This document shows positions 1-8,443 of a stretch of 64,000 nt of DNA, piece after piece (within the stretch, counting starts at the first letter, position 1; each line of letters opens with the position of its first letter). The DNA comes from Zunongwangia mangrovi. GTDB taxonomy: Bacteria > Bacteroidota > Bacteroidia > Flavobacteriales > Flavobacteriaceae. A program made the position numbers and the translations under genes. Location: NCBI RefSeq assembly GCF_900112105.1, contig NZ_FOKV01000001.1, positions 1,054,001-1,118,000 on the forward strand, in the 5' to 3' direction. Below the pieces are notes generated by a model. That model had not been told where the DNA came from and did not search any database. It saw nothing but the letters and a program-made list of their open reading frames with translations.

Positions 1-178
1 GGCAGGTGGCGTAGACCTAAAGGAAATCGATTTTAAAACCTTCCGCAGTAAAAAATATGAAAATCTATATTTAGCAGGAGAAGTCTTGAATATTGATGCG
101 ATTACCGGAGGTTTTAATTTTCAGAATGCCTGGACGGGTGGATTTATAGCGGCAAAAGCGATTGCTGGGATTAGTTAA
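1..178 (+). CDS. C-terminal fragment of an NAD(P)/FAD-dependent oxidoreductase (BaiN/HI0933 family)
   Basis: Only the last 58 codons are inside the window, read from position 2 and ending in TAA at 176-178. The visible part ends with the segments [20 protein letters not shown] and [13 protein letters not shown]. This is the FAD-binding C-terminus typical of the HI0933/YhiN/BaiN flavoproteins, where an AGE-D--G-GG-N pattern contacts the flavin. The family is cytosolic and its physiological substrate is mostly unknown. The stop codon lies inside the 3' end of the converging tspO gene, an 8-base tail-to-tail overlap. The family call is fairly safe; the precise reaction cannot be told from this fragment. 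Confidence 0.8.
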   Translation, partial: AGGVDLKEIDFKTFRSKKYENLYLAGEVLNIDAITGGFNFQNAWTGGFIAAKAIAGIS

Positions 179-647
179 TTCGCCAAAACTCGAAGGTAAA
201 AGCAATAAGATAAAGCACCCAAACCGCATAAGGAATAAGAAGATAGGCTGAAATTACATTTACGATCTTAAACCATTTAATGGTAATAAGAAGAAAGATA
301 AACACAGCGCTTATCGCTATTAGTGCGATCATTGGTTCGTGAAGTCCAAAGAAAAATAGAAACCAAAACGCGTTGAGCAGTAAAATGAAGCCAAAATGGT
401 AAAGGGCTGTTTTAACCCATTTGTGATAAAAGCCTTTACTCCAAACCATACCTGCTGATATCCCGATAAGGATATACATGATCGTCCACACCGGGCCAAA
501 TAAAAATTCTGGCGGTGTAAACCATGGTTTTTGCAACGTAGCATACCAGGAGTCGAGTCCGTTTTGAAGGGCGATGATTCCCAAAAATCCAAAAACAAGA
601 CAAACCGCGGTTGCTGTTACGCTGCGAATGAGCAGCTTAGAGTTCAT
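171..647 (-). CDS. tspO: TspO/MBR family membrane protein
   Basis: A 158-residue protein with five predicted membrane helices, the usual size for bacterial TspO. The signature is near residues 41-60: KPWFTPPEF followed by [13 protein letters not shown], the conserved W-PP--FGPVWT-(M/L)Y block of helices 1-2. Aromatic-rich [11 protein letters not shown] near residue 90 matches the helix-3 ligand-pocket region (usually LN--W---FF). TspO proteins bind porphyrins and sterol-like ligands and are linked to tetrapyrrole and oxidative-stress control; the role here is inferred from family only. It converges on the flavoprotein gene and diverges from mvaD, so it is probably a single-gene unit. Confidence 0.92.
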   Translation of the reverse strand: MNSKLLIRSVTATAVCLVFGFLGIIALQNGLDSWYATLQKPWFTPPEFLFGPVWTIMYILIGISAGMVWSKGFYHKWVKTALYHFGFILLLNAFWFLFFFGLHEPMIALIAISAVFIFLLITIKWFKIVNVISAYLLIPYAVWVLYLIAFTFEFWRIN

Positions 648-724
648 AAATTAGGCTAGGTTTGAACCTAAAAATAGCAAAAAAAATGAATTTTAAGTCC
701 TTTATCCGGAAAAATTTAAAAGCA

Positions 725-732
725 TATATTTG
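725..732 (+). promoter_or_regulatory. Bacteroidota -7 promoter box of the mevalonate block
   Basis: TATATTTG is an exact match to the Bacteroidota sigma-A -7 consensus TAnnTTTG. A weak -33-like TTTA lies at 701-704, leaving a 20-base spacer. Transcription would start about 738, just upstream of the ATG at 751. The box overlaps the TTG at 730 that would give a longer reading frame, so that TTG cannot be the start if this is the promoter. Confidence 0.55.
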
Positions 733-750
733 CTGAAAATTTATAAAAAA

Positions 751-1842
751 ATGCCTGATAAGGAGTTTGTTGCAGCAGATTTGAAAACTACTGCAGAAAG
801 TGGATCGGTAAGCTGGGAAGCCCCAAGTAATATAGCATTAGTGAAATACTGGGGAAAAAAAGATAATCAAATTCCGGCGAATCCTTCAGTAAGTTTTACG
901 CTAAAAAACTGCAAAACCACCACTACATTGAACTATGTTAAAGTTTCTGAGGATAATCAAAATTCCGAAGAAATCGAGTTCGATGTGATCTTCGAAGGCG
1001 TTAAGAAAGAAAGTTTTAAACCCAAGATTGCAGCTTTTTTTAAACGAATTTTACCTTATTGTGCTTATTTGAAGCAATTTAAGTTTGAAGTGGTTTCAGA
1101 GAATTCATTTCCGCACAGTAGTGGGATCGCTTCTTCGGCTAGTGGTATGAGTGCCTTGGCACTTTGTGTAATGAGCCTCGAAAAGGAGTTGTTTCCTAAG
1201 ATTACTGAAGATTATTTTTACAAAAAAGCATCATTTTTAGCAAGATTAGGTAGCGGTAGCGCTTGTAGAAGTGTAAAAGGCGATCTTGTGGTTTGGGGGA
1301 AGCATAAAGAAATTCTTTTAAGCAGCGATGAATACGGTATAGAATATCCGTTTAAAATTGCCGATGTTTTTAAAGATTTTCAGGATACTATTTTACTGGT
1401 AGATAAAGGCAAAAAGAAAGTAAGTAGTACAGTAGGTCATAATTTAATGCATGGTCACCCTTTTGCTGAAGCTAGGTTTAAGCAAGCGCATGATCACCTA
1501 AATGCATTGATTCCTATTTTCGAGAAGGGCGATTTAGAGCAATTTATTAAGATCGTAGAACGTGAAGCACTCACGCTGCATGGAATGATGATGAGTAGCG
1601 ACCCGTATTTTTTGTTAATGAAACCCAATACCCTGGCAATTATCAATAAAATTTGGGAAAAGCGTGAAGAAAGCAATATTCCGGTTTGTTTCACTTTAGA
1701 TGCCGGTGCAAATGTGCATATGTTATATCCTTCTAAAAATAAGGAAGAGATTTTGGAATTTGTTAAGAACGAGTTAGTTGTCTATTGTGAAAATGGACAC
1801 TATATTTGCGATGAGATTGGACAGGGATCAAAAAAGTTGTAG
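751..1842 (+). CDS. mvaD: Diphosphomevalonate decarboxylase
   Basis: Catalyses ATP-dependent decarboxylation of mevalonate 5-diphosphate to isopentenyl diphosphate, the last step of the mevalonate pathway. The N-terminal ALVKYWGKKDNQIPANPSVS segment is diagnostic of the family. The GHMP ATP-binding loop follows as FPHSSGIASSASGMSALAL, then GSGSACRS and, near the C-terminus, FTLDAGANVHMLYP with the conserved catalytic Asp. At about 363 residues it has the normal length. I start at ATG 751 rather than the in-frame TTG at 730, because that TTG lies inside an exact -7 promoter box and the extra seven residues are not conserved in type. It is followed by mevalonate kinase after 60 bases. Confidence 0.93.
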   Translation: MPDKEFVAADLKTTAESGSVSWEAPSNIALVKYWGKKDNQIPANPSVSFTLKNCKTTTTLNYVKVSEDNQNSEEIEFDVIFEGVKKESFKPKIAAFFKRILPYCAYLKQFKFEVVSENSFPHSSGIASSASGMSALALCVMSLEKELFPKITEDYFYKKASFLARLGSGSACRSVKGDLVVWGKHKEILLSSDEYGIEYPFKIADVFKDFQDTILLVDKGKKKVSSTVGHNLMHGHPFAEARFKQAHDHLNALIPIFEKGDLEQFIKIVEREALTLHGMMMSSDPYFLLMKPNTLAIINKIWEKREESNIPVCFTLDAGANVHMLYPSKNKEEILEFVKNELVVYCENGHYICDEIGQGSKKL

Positions 1843-1902
1843 ATTTACGTAAACGGCTGTGATTCAGATTTTCAATTTCTGAATGCTAAAAGGCTAATTT
1901 AT

Positions 1903-2841
1903 ATGAAGGGACCTTTATTTTATTCTAAAATTTTATTGTTTGGGGAATACGGAATCATAAAAGATTCCAAAGGATTATCGATCCCTTACAATTTTTACAA
2001 CGGTGCTTTAAAGGTTTCAGAAGAGCCTACAGCAAAGGCAAAAGAGTCTAACGAGCACTTAAGACGATTTGCGAATTACTTGAATACACTTCAAAAAGAA
2101 CATCCAGAGCTGGTACAATTCGATATTGCAAGTTTAGAAGCAGATATTGAAAAGGGAATGTATTTTGATTCTAGCATCCCGCAGGGATATGGTGTTGGTA
2201 GTAGCGGTGCTTTAGTAGCAGCGATCTACGACAAATATGCAACCGATAAGATTACGGTGCTGGAAAATCTTACCAGGGATAAATTATTGAAATTGAAGAA
2301 GATATTCGGTAAAATGGAGAGCTTTTTTCATGGAGAATCTTCTGGTTTAGATCCTTTAAATAGCTATTTAAGCATTCCTATCTTAATCAACTCTAAAGAT
2401 AATATCGAGCCGGCAGGAATCCCTTCACAAACCGAAAATGGTACCGGTGCGGTATTTTTATTAGATAGTGGTTCTACGGGAGAAACAGCGCCTATGATCT
2501 CTATATTTATGGAGAATATGAAACAGGAGCCGTTTAGAAAAATGCTTAAAAATCAATTTGTAAAACATACCGATGCCTGTGTAGACGATTTTCTAAAAGG
2601 AGATGTAAAGTCGCTTTTTAAGAACGTAAAAAGTCTTTCTCACGTAGTTTTAGATAACTTTAAGCCAATGATCCCGGCCAAGTTCCATAAGCTTTGGAAA
2701 AATGGTATCGAAACTAACGATTATTACCTTAAGCTTTGTGGTTCTGGTGGCGGTGGCTACATTCTTGGTTTTACTGAGGATATCGAGAAGGCCAGAAAGT
2801 CCTTAAAAGATTACAATCTGGAAGTAGTTTACAACTTCTAA
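1903..2841 (+). CDS. mvk: Mevalonate kinase (GHMP kinase)
   Basis: Phosphorylates mevalonate to 5-phosphomevalonate with ATP. The 312-residue protein opens with KILLFGEYGIIKDSKGLSIP, the GEY(G/A) substrate and start motif of mevalonate kinases. It has the GHMP motif 2 PQGYGVGSSGALVAAIYDKY near residues 93-112, FHGESSGLDPLNS with the catalytic Asp, and the C-terminal glycine-rich motif LCGSGGGGYILGF. It sits 60 bases after mvaD and 23 bases before the UbiA gene, so these three are probably co-transcribed. Phosphomevalonate kinase is expected elsewhere, since only one kinase is present here. Family assignment is strong; mevalonate rather than phosphomevalonate as substrate is inferred from the GEYG and SGLDPLNS signatures and from flavobacterial synteny. 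Confidence 0.88.
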   Translation: MKGPLFYSKILLFGEYGIIKDSKGLSIPYNFYNGALKVSEEPTAKAKESNEHLRRFANYLNTLQKEHPELVQFDIASLEADIEKGMYFDSSIPQGYGVGSSGALVAAIYDKYATDKITVLENLTRDKLLKLKKIFGKMESFFHGESSGLDPLNSYLSIPILINSKDNIEPAGIPSQTENGTGAVFLLDSGSTGETAPMISIFMENMKQEPFRKMLKNQFVKHTDACVDDFLKGDVKSLFKNVKSLSHVVLDNFKPMIPAKFHKLWKNGIETNDYYLKLCGSGGGGYILGFTEDIEKARKSLKDYNLEVVYNF

Positions 2842-2864
2842 GTTTACCTGAAAATTTACAGCCT

Positions 2865-3770
2865 ATGGCTTCGCTAATGAATAAGCGTTTCTTGCTTAAG
2901 ATGCTAAGCCTCTTTTCTGTGGTGCGCGGTTATAATATTCTTATGATCGTTATCGCGCAATATCTGGCATCAGCTTTTATTTTGGCTCCAGATCTTCCGC
3001 TACGAGAAGTGTTTTTTGATGATAATCTCTTTTTTTTAATTCTTAGCACAGCAACCGTAATTGCTTCAGGATATATTATAAATAACTTTTATGATAGTGA
3101 AAAAGATCTGATCAATAGGCCTAAAAAAACGATGTTAGACAGGATTGTGGGGCAAAGAACAAAACTTTCAGTATACTTTATTCTGAATATGTTTGCGGTA
3201 TTTTTTGCCAGCTATGTTTCTTTTAAAACCGTTGTCTTTTTCTCGCTGTATATTTTTGCTATTTGGTTTTATTCGCACCGACTGAAGAAAATATTGTTCG
3301 TAGGAAATTTGGTGGCATCGATCATAGCGATCGTTCCTTTTTTTGCGGTATTTGTATATTATCGTAATACCGAAACCGTGATTTTTATCCATGCTGCCTT
3401 CCTGTTTTTAATGATCGCGATGCGAGAACTGGTAAAAGATCTGGAAAATATTAAAGGTGATCTTGCTTTAAATTATCACACCATTCCGGTGGTTTATGGC
3501 GAGAAGTGGAGTAAGCTTTTTTTAGGGATACTATTTATAATATCGATACTTCCAAACCTGCTGCTTACGCAAAAATTTGATGTTGGTTATATGGATTATT
3601 ACTTCTATGCCAGCTTTTTACTGCTAATTTTATTTATGCTGATACTATATTTTAGCAAGGCAAAATGGCAATATCTGATACTACACAATATCCTGAAGTT
3701 TATCATTGTAGCTGGGGTTTTTAGTATCTTACTTATCGATCCAGACACGCTTTTAAATAGAGTGTTCTAA
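2865..3770 (+). CDS. UbiA-family membrane prenyltransferase (geranylgeranylglycerol-phosphate geranylgeranyltransferase-like)
   Basis: A 301-residue polytopic membrane protein with about eight hydrophobic helices. The first Asp-rich motif is present as NNFYDSEKDLINRPKK near residues 68-83, matching the UbiA N(D)xxDxxxDxxNRP pattern. The second Asp motif is reduced to RELVKDLENIKGDLA near residues 188-202, which matches the DxEDxxGD region. The family transfers polyprenyl groups to an acceptor in the membrane. Flavobacterial homologues beside mevalonate genes are usually annotated as the second ether-lipid prenyltransferase by analogy with archaea, but the acceptor could be a quinone precursor or another lipid. 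Start ATG 2865 is used; ATG 2877 is possible. The neighbours support co-supply of isoprenoid precursor. Confidence 0.82.
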   Translation: MASLMNKRFLLKMLSLFSVVRGYNILMIVIAQYLASAFILAPDLPLREVFFDDNLFFLILSTATVIASGYIINNFYDSEKDLINRPKKTMLDRIVGQRTKLSVYFILNMFAVFFASYVSFKTVVFFSLYIFAIWFYSHRLKKILFVGNLVASIIAIVPFFAVFVYYRNTETVIFIHAAFLFLMIAMRELVKDLENIKGDLALNYHTIPVVYGEKWSKLFLGILFIISILPNLLLTQKFDVGYMDYYFYASFLLLILFMLILYFSKAKWQYLILHNILKFIIVAGVFSILLIDPDTLLNRVF

Positions 3771-3855
3771 AAGCAAACTACTAGATTTTAGTAAGTTGAC
3801 TTCAAAATAAATCAAAATCTTTTAATAATCATTTTTTAACACCGATACGAACCAG

Positions 3856-3863
3856 TATCTTTG
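3856..3863 (+). promoter_or_regulatory. Bacteroidota -7 promoter box before the pseudouridine synthase
   Basis: TATCTTTG is an exact TAnnTTTG box. A T-rich -33 region (TTTT at 3832-3835) leaves 20 bases of spacer. The predicted transcript start near 3869 is about 10 bases upstream of ATG 3879. The box covers the in-frame TTG at 3861, which supports ATG 3879 as the true start of the gene. Confidence 0.55.
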
Positions 3864-3878
3864 CAAAAAATTAGCGAT

Positions 3879-4715
3879 ATGAGCAGAAGGGATAATTCTT
3901 CAGGAAAAAAGTTTAGTGGAAGACAGGGCGGCAGTGGTCGTAAGAAATCGTATGCTCGAGGCAACGCGCCTATAAAACCTAAGAACACGGCTTTAGAAAA
4001 GCGTGAAGACGGGATGCGTTTAAATAAATACATTGCTAATGCTGGTATTTGCTCGCGTAGAGATGCCGATATTTATATTGCTTCTGGTAATGTTTCTGTA
4101 AACGGTGAAGTTGTTACAGAGATGGGATATAAAGTACAGTTAACAGATGAGGTGAAATTTGATGGTCGTAGCATCACTCCAGATAAGCCAGAATATTTTG
4201 TGCTGAATAAATCTAAAGGTGTTTTTGTGACCGGAAGTGTACATAAAGGTGGTTTAACCGTAATGGATATTATGGCAAAAGCATCTAAGTCTAAATTAGA
4301 TCCTATCGGGAAATTAGATACTCAAACCACAGGATTGCTTGTTTTTACGAATGATGGCGCATTAGCTAAAAAACTGGCTAATCCTAAAAACGGAATTCGC
4401 CAGATTTATCATATAAAATTAGATCACGCATTATCACAAGGTGATCTGGAAAAGATTAGAGAAGGAGTTTTTATCGAAGGTAAAAAAGTTAATACCACAG
4501 ATATTAGCTATGTGAAAGATCGCCCTAAATCTGAAGTTGGTATGGAAATTACCAGTACAAGATCTCATATTGTACAAAAGATATTTAAGAGTTTAGGATA
4601 CGAAATATTGAATCTGGATCGTGTGGTTTATGGAGGCTTAACCAAGAAAGACCTGCCACGAGGAAGGTTTAGAACACTTACCAAACAAGAGGTGATTAAC
4701 CTTGGAAATTTGTAG
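3879..4715 (+). CDS. rRNA pseudouridine synthase, RsuA/RluB/RluE family
   Basis: Isomerises a specific uridine in ribosomal RNA to pseudouridine. After a basic, Gly/Ser/Lys-rich N-terminal tail of about 45 residues comes an S4 RNA-binding domain (MRLNKYIANAGICSRRDAD and VSVNGEVV). The catalytic domain follows, with the nucleophilic Asp in PIGKLDTQTTGLLVFTNDG (Asp147 counted from ATG 3879). The low-complexity N-terminal extension is common in Bacteroidota members. The exact target (RluB-like 23S U2605 or another) cannot be decided. An upstream TTG at 3861 is rejected because it lies within an exact -7 box. The gene is separated by 108 bases from ubiA and is followed by a 316-base gap. Confidence 0.88.
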   Translation: MSRRDNSSGKKFSGRQGGSGRKKSYARGNAPIKPKNTALEKREDGMRLNKYIANAGICSRRDADIYIASGNVSVNGEVVTEMGYKVQLTDEVKFDGRSITPDKPEYFVLNKSKGVFVTGSVHKGGLTVMDIMAKASKSKLDPIGKLDTQTTGLLVFTNDGALAKKLANPKNGIRQIYHIKLDHALSQGDLEKIREGVFIEGKKVNTTDISYVKDRPKSEVGMEITSTRSHIVQKIFKSLGYEILNLDRVVYGGLTKKDLPRGRFRTLTKQEVINLGNL

Positions 4716-5031
4716 TCGATTTTTTTGAAATTTTCAATTACTTTTTTATTTACATTTACCACCTGTTTCGTTACGGGTGGTAGCAATTTTGCAATGGCCA
4801 TTCGGCGATAAAAATTTTGATTAATTGCTTTATTTTTTAGTGTTTTTAGATTGAAAAACATTTATTTCTTCAGTTTGCCGCTAAGTCAGTCGGTTGTTGG
4901 GTTTAGAAGTTATTCTAGCCTATTTGTAATTTATTCGAATTATTTTCTTAACAATATTTTATCAATCTGAATTTTCAGACCGTTGATTTAATGTCTAATT
5001 TTTAATTTTTAACCAATCTACTTTTATAAAA
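4716..5031 (+). other. Intergenic region before speA, with a hairpin
   Basis: 316 AT-rich bases with no convincing gene. At 4758-4781 a 9-bp stem (ACCACCTGT / ACGGGTGGT, one G-T wobble, loop TTCGTT) follows the pseudouridine synthase. It lacks a long T-run immediately after it, so it is a weak terminator candidate. Further on, AATGGCCATT at 4793-4802 is a 10-base palindrome. No exact TAnnTTTG box was found upstream of speA. Confidence 0.4.
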
Positions 5032-6426
5032 TTGAATACCAAGTACAGGGATTTAATCGATCAGACTTACTACTTTCCTCAGGAAGAATTTAAATTAGAG
5101 GGTAGTGAGCTTCAATTTCATGATATAGATTTAATGGAGCTGGTAAAAAAATACGGTGCACCATTAAAATTTACATATCTGCCAAAAATTTCAGAAAACA
5201 TTAATCGCGCCAAGGGCTGGTTTAACACGGCCATGAAAAACCTCGATTACAAAGGAACTTACAATTATTGTTATTGTACTAAAAGTTCGCATTTTCAGTA
5301 TGTGATGAACGAGGCGCTTAAAAATGATATTCATATCGAGACTTCTTCAGCTTTCGATATCAATATTGTAGAAAAGCTAAAGGCTTCTGGCAAACTAAAG
5401 GACGATGCGTATGTGATCTGTAATGGTTTTAAACGCGATCAATATGTTGCGAATATTGGCCGATTGATCAATAACGGGCATAAGAACTGTATCCCGATCA
5501 TTGATAATTATGAAGAATTAAGTTTACTCGAAGATCGAATAAATGATGATTTTGAAGTTGGGATTAGAATTGCTTCAGAAGAGGAACCAAAATTCGAGTT
5601 TTATACTTCAAGATTAGGTATTGGGTATAAAAATATTGTTCCGTTTTATAATCAGTCAATAAAAGATAATGATAAAGTGAATCTTAAAATGCTTCACTTT
5701 TTTATCAATACCGGGATTCGTGATACGGCTTATTACTGGAACGAATTAAACAAATGTCTTAAGGTTTATATTAATCTGAAGCGAATTTGCCCAACGCTGG
5801 ATAGTTTGAACATTGGTGGAGGATTTCCTATAAAGAACTCCTTGGCCTTTGATTATGATTATCAATATATGGTTGAAGAAATAATCAATCAGATCAAACT
5901 AGCCTGTGAAGAGGCCGATGTTGATGTTCCTAATATCTTTACTGAATTTGGAAGCTTTACAGTTGGAGAAAGCGGTGGAGCGATCTATGAGATCCTGTAT
6001 CAAAAACAGCAAAACGATCGTGAGAAATGGAATATGATCAATTCCTCTTTCATAACCACTTTGCCAGATACCTGGGCGATCAGTAAGAAATTTGTGATGT
6101 TGGCGATAAACCGTTGGAATGATGAATACGAGCGTGTTCTTTTAGGAGGATTAACTTGTGATAGCGACGATTATTACAATAGTGAACAGCATACCAATGC
6201 TATTTATTTGCCTAAGTTTAAAAAAGATAAACCTTTATATATCGGCTTCTTTAATACAGGAGCTTATCAACAAACCATAGGAGGTTTTGGAGGATTACAA
6301 CATTGTTTAATTCCGCAGCCAAAACATTTGCTTATCGATAAAGATGAGAATGGTAAAATTGTAACCAAATTATTTAAAGAGCAGCAAAAGGCAGAGGATA
6401 TGTTGGATATTTTAGGTTATGACTAA
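5032..6426 (+). CDS. speA: Biosynthetic arginine decarboxylase (PLP, alanine racemase-like fold)
   Basis: Decarboxylates L-arginine to agmatine, the first step of polyamine synthesis from arginine. The 464-residue protein is the short Bacteroidota form rather than the roughly 640-residue E. coli SpeA. The N-terminal strand and PLP site are around YNYCYCTKSSHF, with Lys84 the probable Schiff-base lysine. The family glycine motif LNIGGGFPIKN near residue 260 and the C-terminal GAYQQTIGGFGGLQHCLIP are present. The start is a TTG at 5032, read as MNTKYRDLIDQTYYFP. This matches the conserved N-terminus of flavobacterial homologues, and no in-frame ATG fits as well. Agmatinase and a deoxyhypusine-synthase-like gene follow, defining the pathway. 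Confidence 0.9.
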   Translation: MNTKYRDLIDQTYYFPQEEFKLEGSELQFHDIDLMELVKKYGAPLKFTYLPKISENINRAKGWFNTAMKNLDYKGTYNYCYCTKSSHFQYVMNEALKNDIHIETSSAFDINIVEKLKASGKLKDDAYVICNGFKRDQYVANIGRLINNGHKNCIPIIDNYEELSLLEDRINDDFEVGIRIASEEEPKFEFYTSRLGIGYKNIVPFYNQSIKDNDKVNLKMLHFFINTGIRDTAYYWNELNKCLKVYINLKRICPTLDSLNIGGGFPIKNSLAFDYDYQYMVEEIINQIKLACEEADVDVPNIFTEFGSFTVGESGGAIYEILYQKQQNDREKWNMINSSFITTLPDTWAISKKFVMLAINRWNDEYERVLLGGLTCDSDDYYNSEQHTNAIYLPKFKKDKPLYIGFFNTGAYQQTIGGFGGLQHCLIPQPKHLLIDKDENGKIVTKLFKEQQKAEDMLDILGYD

Positions 6427-6492
6427 TTATGATCATTAAAATTTTTATCTTTAATACAATCAACTATTTCTTATTAAACCAATTAGATTAAA

Positions 6493-7368
6493 ATGAGTAA
6501 AAAGAATTATGCCGGGATACCAGATAAATATGCTCGTATCGACGAGGCAAAAGTGGTATTAATTCCCGTTCCTTATGATGGGACGAGTACCTGGCAAAAG
6601 GGAGCAGATAAAGGACCAGATGCATTTTTAGAAGCTTCAGAAAATATGGAGCTTTATGATATCGAAACCAGATCTGAAGTTTATAAAAAAGGCGTGTATT
6701 TAGCACCAGCTGTTACCGAAGATTCTTCACCAGAAAAAATGGTAGAAGCGGTCTATAAAACGACCAAAAACTATATCGCACAGGATAAATTTGTGACCTT
6801 GTTTGGAGGGGAGCATAGCATTTCTATTGGTAGTATTAAAGCTTTTAGCGAAAGCTTTGCCGATTTAACGGTGGTTCAGCTTGATGCACATGCTGATTTA
6901 CGACCAGAATATGAAGGTTCTAAATGTAATCATGCCTGTGCAATGCACGAAGCAAGTAAAAAGACCAACCTAATTCAGGTAGGAATCCGCTCTATGGATA
7001 TTTCTGAAACAGAGCATATGGACGAAAATCAGGTGTATTTTGGTCACGATCTTTACGAAGACTGGATGGACGATGCCATTGGCCAGATGACGCCTAACGT
7101 ATTTATTACGATCGATTTGGATGCTTTTGATCCTTCCATTTTACCATCTACTGGAACTCCAGAGCCTGGAGGCTTGTTTTGGTACGAAACCTTAGAGTTT
7201 CTAAAATTAATGTTCAAGAAAAAGAATGTAGTAGGTTTTGATATTGTAGAGCTTTGCCCAAAAGAAGATGAGAAATCTTCAGACTTTTTGGCAGCAAAAC
7301 TTTATTACAAAATGCTAAGCTACAAGTTCAAATATCAAAATTATAACGAAGAAGACGACGATGAATAA
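6493..7368 (+). CDS. speB: Agmatinase (ureohydrolase family)
   Basis: Hydrolyses agmatine to putrescine and urea. All three metal-binding signatures of the arginase/agmatinase fold are visible: GGEHSISIG, VVQLDAHADLR and TIDLDAFDPSILPSTGTPEPGG. Together they supply the His and Asp ligands of the binuclear manganese centre. The 291-residue length is normal. The acidic C-terminal tail (YNEEDDDE) overlaps the next gene by eight bases, which suggests translational coupling. It lies 66 bases after speA; a near-consensus -7 box (TATCTTTA, 6446-6453) in that gap may add an internal promoter. Neighbouring speA makes agmatine the likely substrate rather than arginine or formiminoglutamate. Confidence 0.92.
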   Translation: MSKKNYAGIPDKYARIDEAKVVLIPVPYDGTSTWQKGADKGPDAFLEASENMELYDIETRSEVYKKGVYLAPAVTEDSSPEKMVEAVYKTTKNYIAQDKFVTLFGGEHSISIGSIKAFSESFADLTVVQLDAHADLRPEYEGSKCNHACAMHEASKKTNLIQVGIRSMDISETEHMDENQVYFGHDLYEDWMDDAIGQMTPNVFITIDLDAFDPSILPSTGTPEPGGLFWYETLEFLKLMFKKKNVVGFDIVELCPKEDEKSSDFLAAKLYYKMLSYKFKYQNYNEEDDDE

Positions 7369-8332
7369 AGGAGCGATTTCGCAATTCATAGAAAAATATT
7401 ATTTACACTTTAACTCCGCAGCGCTTGTAGATGCTGCTAAAGATTACGAAAAGCAGTTAGAAGGCGGCAGCAAAATGTTAGTTTCTCTTGCCGGAGCAAT
7501 GAGTACTGCCGAGCTTGGAAAAATCTTTGCCGAAATGATTCGCCAGGATAAAGTACAGATCATTTCCTGTACCGGTGCAAACCTGGAAGAAGACGTGATG
7601 AACCTTGTGGCGCATTCACATTACAAGCGTGTTCCTAATTATCGTGATCTTACGCCTAAAGAAGAATGGGAGCTTTTAGAAGGTGGTTTAAACCGGGTAA
7701 CAGATACCTGTATTCCAGAAGAAGAAGCTTTTAGAAGAATTCAGGAGCATATTTATAAAATCTGGAAAGATGCAGATGATAAGGGAGAACGTTACCTTCC
7801 GCATGAATATTTGTATAAATTGTTACTTTCAGGAGTATTAGAAGAATATTACGAGATCGATCTTAAAGATTCGTGGATGTATGCTGCGGCAGAGAAAAAC
7901 TTACCTATCGTAGTGCCAGGATGGGAAGACTCTACGCTTGGAAATATTTTTGCTTCTTATGTGATTAAAGGCGAATTAAAAGCAACCACAATGAAATCTG
8001 GAATCGAGTATATGACCTTCCTTGCAGATTGGTATACCGAAAATTCTAAAAACGGAATTGGTTTCTTCCAGATAGGTGGTGGTATTGCCGGCGATTTCCC
8101 AATTTGTGTGGTGCCTATGTTGTATCAGGATCTTGAAAGAACTGATACGCCGTTTTGGAGTTATTTTTGCCAGATTTCAGATTCTACCACAAGTTACGGG
8201 TCGTATTCTGGTGCGGTGCCTAATGAAAAGATTACCTGGGGAAAATTAGATATCGATACACCTAAACATATAATCGAAAGTGATGCGACTATTGTAGCGC
8301 CACTTATTTTTGCCTATTTGTTAGATATGTAA
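7361..8332 (+). CDS. Deoxyhypusine synthase-like aminobutyl/aminopropyl transferase
   Basis: A 323-residue homologue of deoxyhypusine synthase. The C-terminal active-site block is intact: SYGSYSGAVPNEKITWGKL carries the equivalent of the catalytic lysine (Lys295), and FFQIGGGIAGDFPICVVP matches the NAD-binding stretch. Eukaryotic and archaeal enzymes transfer an aminobutyl group from spermidine to eIF5A. Bacteria have no eIF5A, and bacterial homologues have been tied to homospermidine-type chemistry. Its start overlaps agmatinase by eight bases and the operon supplies agmatine and putrescine. I infer it builds a longer polyamine by NAD-dependent transfer to a small amine. The exact product is unresolved. 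Confidence 0.85.
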   Translation: MNKGAISQFIEKYYLHFNSAALVDAAKDYEKQLEGGSKMLVSLAGAMSTAELGKIFAEMIRQDKVQIISCTGANLEEDVMNLVAHSHYKRVPNYRDLTPKEEWELLEGGLNRVTDTCIPEEEAFRRIQEHIYKIWKDADDKGERYLPHEYLYKLLLSGVLEEYYEIDLKDSWMYAAAEKNLPIVVPGWEDSTLGNIFASYVIKGELKATTMKSGIEYMTFLADWYTENSKNGIGFFQIGGGIAGDFPICVVPMLYQDLERTDTPFWSYFCQISDSTTSYGSYSGAVPNEKITWGKLDIDTPKHIIESDATIVAPLIFAYLLDM

Positions 8333-8381
8333 GCTGTTTAGTTTTGTAGACAAAAGTATTAACAAAGATTTACAAAAGAGT

Positions 8382-8430
8382 AAAGCTGTCCTCTAGTCGA
8401 TTTTGGCGTATTTTGGACAGCTTTTTTATT
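8382..8430 (+). terminator. Rho-independent terminator of the polyamine operon
   Basis: AAAGCTGTCC (8382-8391) pairs perfectly with GGACAGCTTT (8415-8424), a 10-bp stem with a 23-base loop. The 3' arm runs into a T-rich tract (TTTTTTATTTT). It lies 50 bases after the deoxyhypusine-synthase-like stop codon and just before the next gene at 8444. Confidence 0.85.
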
Positions 8431-8443
8431 TTAATCCTGAAGT

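Noticed and set aside
730-750. TTG start for mvaD giving seven more residues
   Set aside because: The TTG is the end of an exact -7 box TATATTTG, and ATG 751 gives a family-like N-terminus.
3861-3878. TTG start for the pseudouridine synthase
   Set aside because: It is the end of the -7 box TATCTTTG; ATG 3879 is 10 bases after the expected transcript start.
4628-4861. 77-codon minus-strand frame reaching into the gap before speA
   Set aside because: Overlaps the pseudouridine synthase 3' end, basic low-complexity content, no family match recognised.
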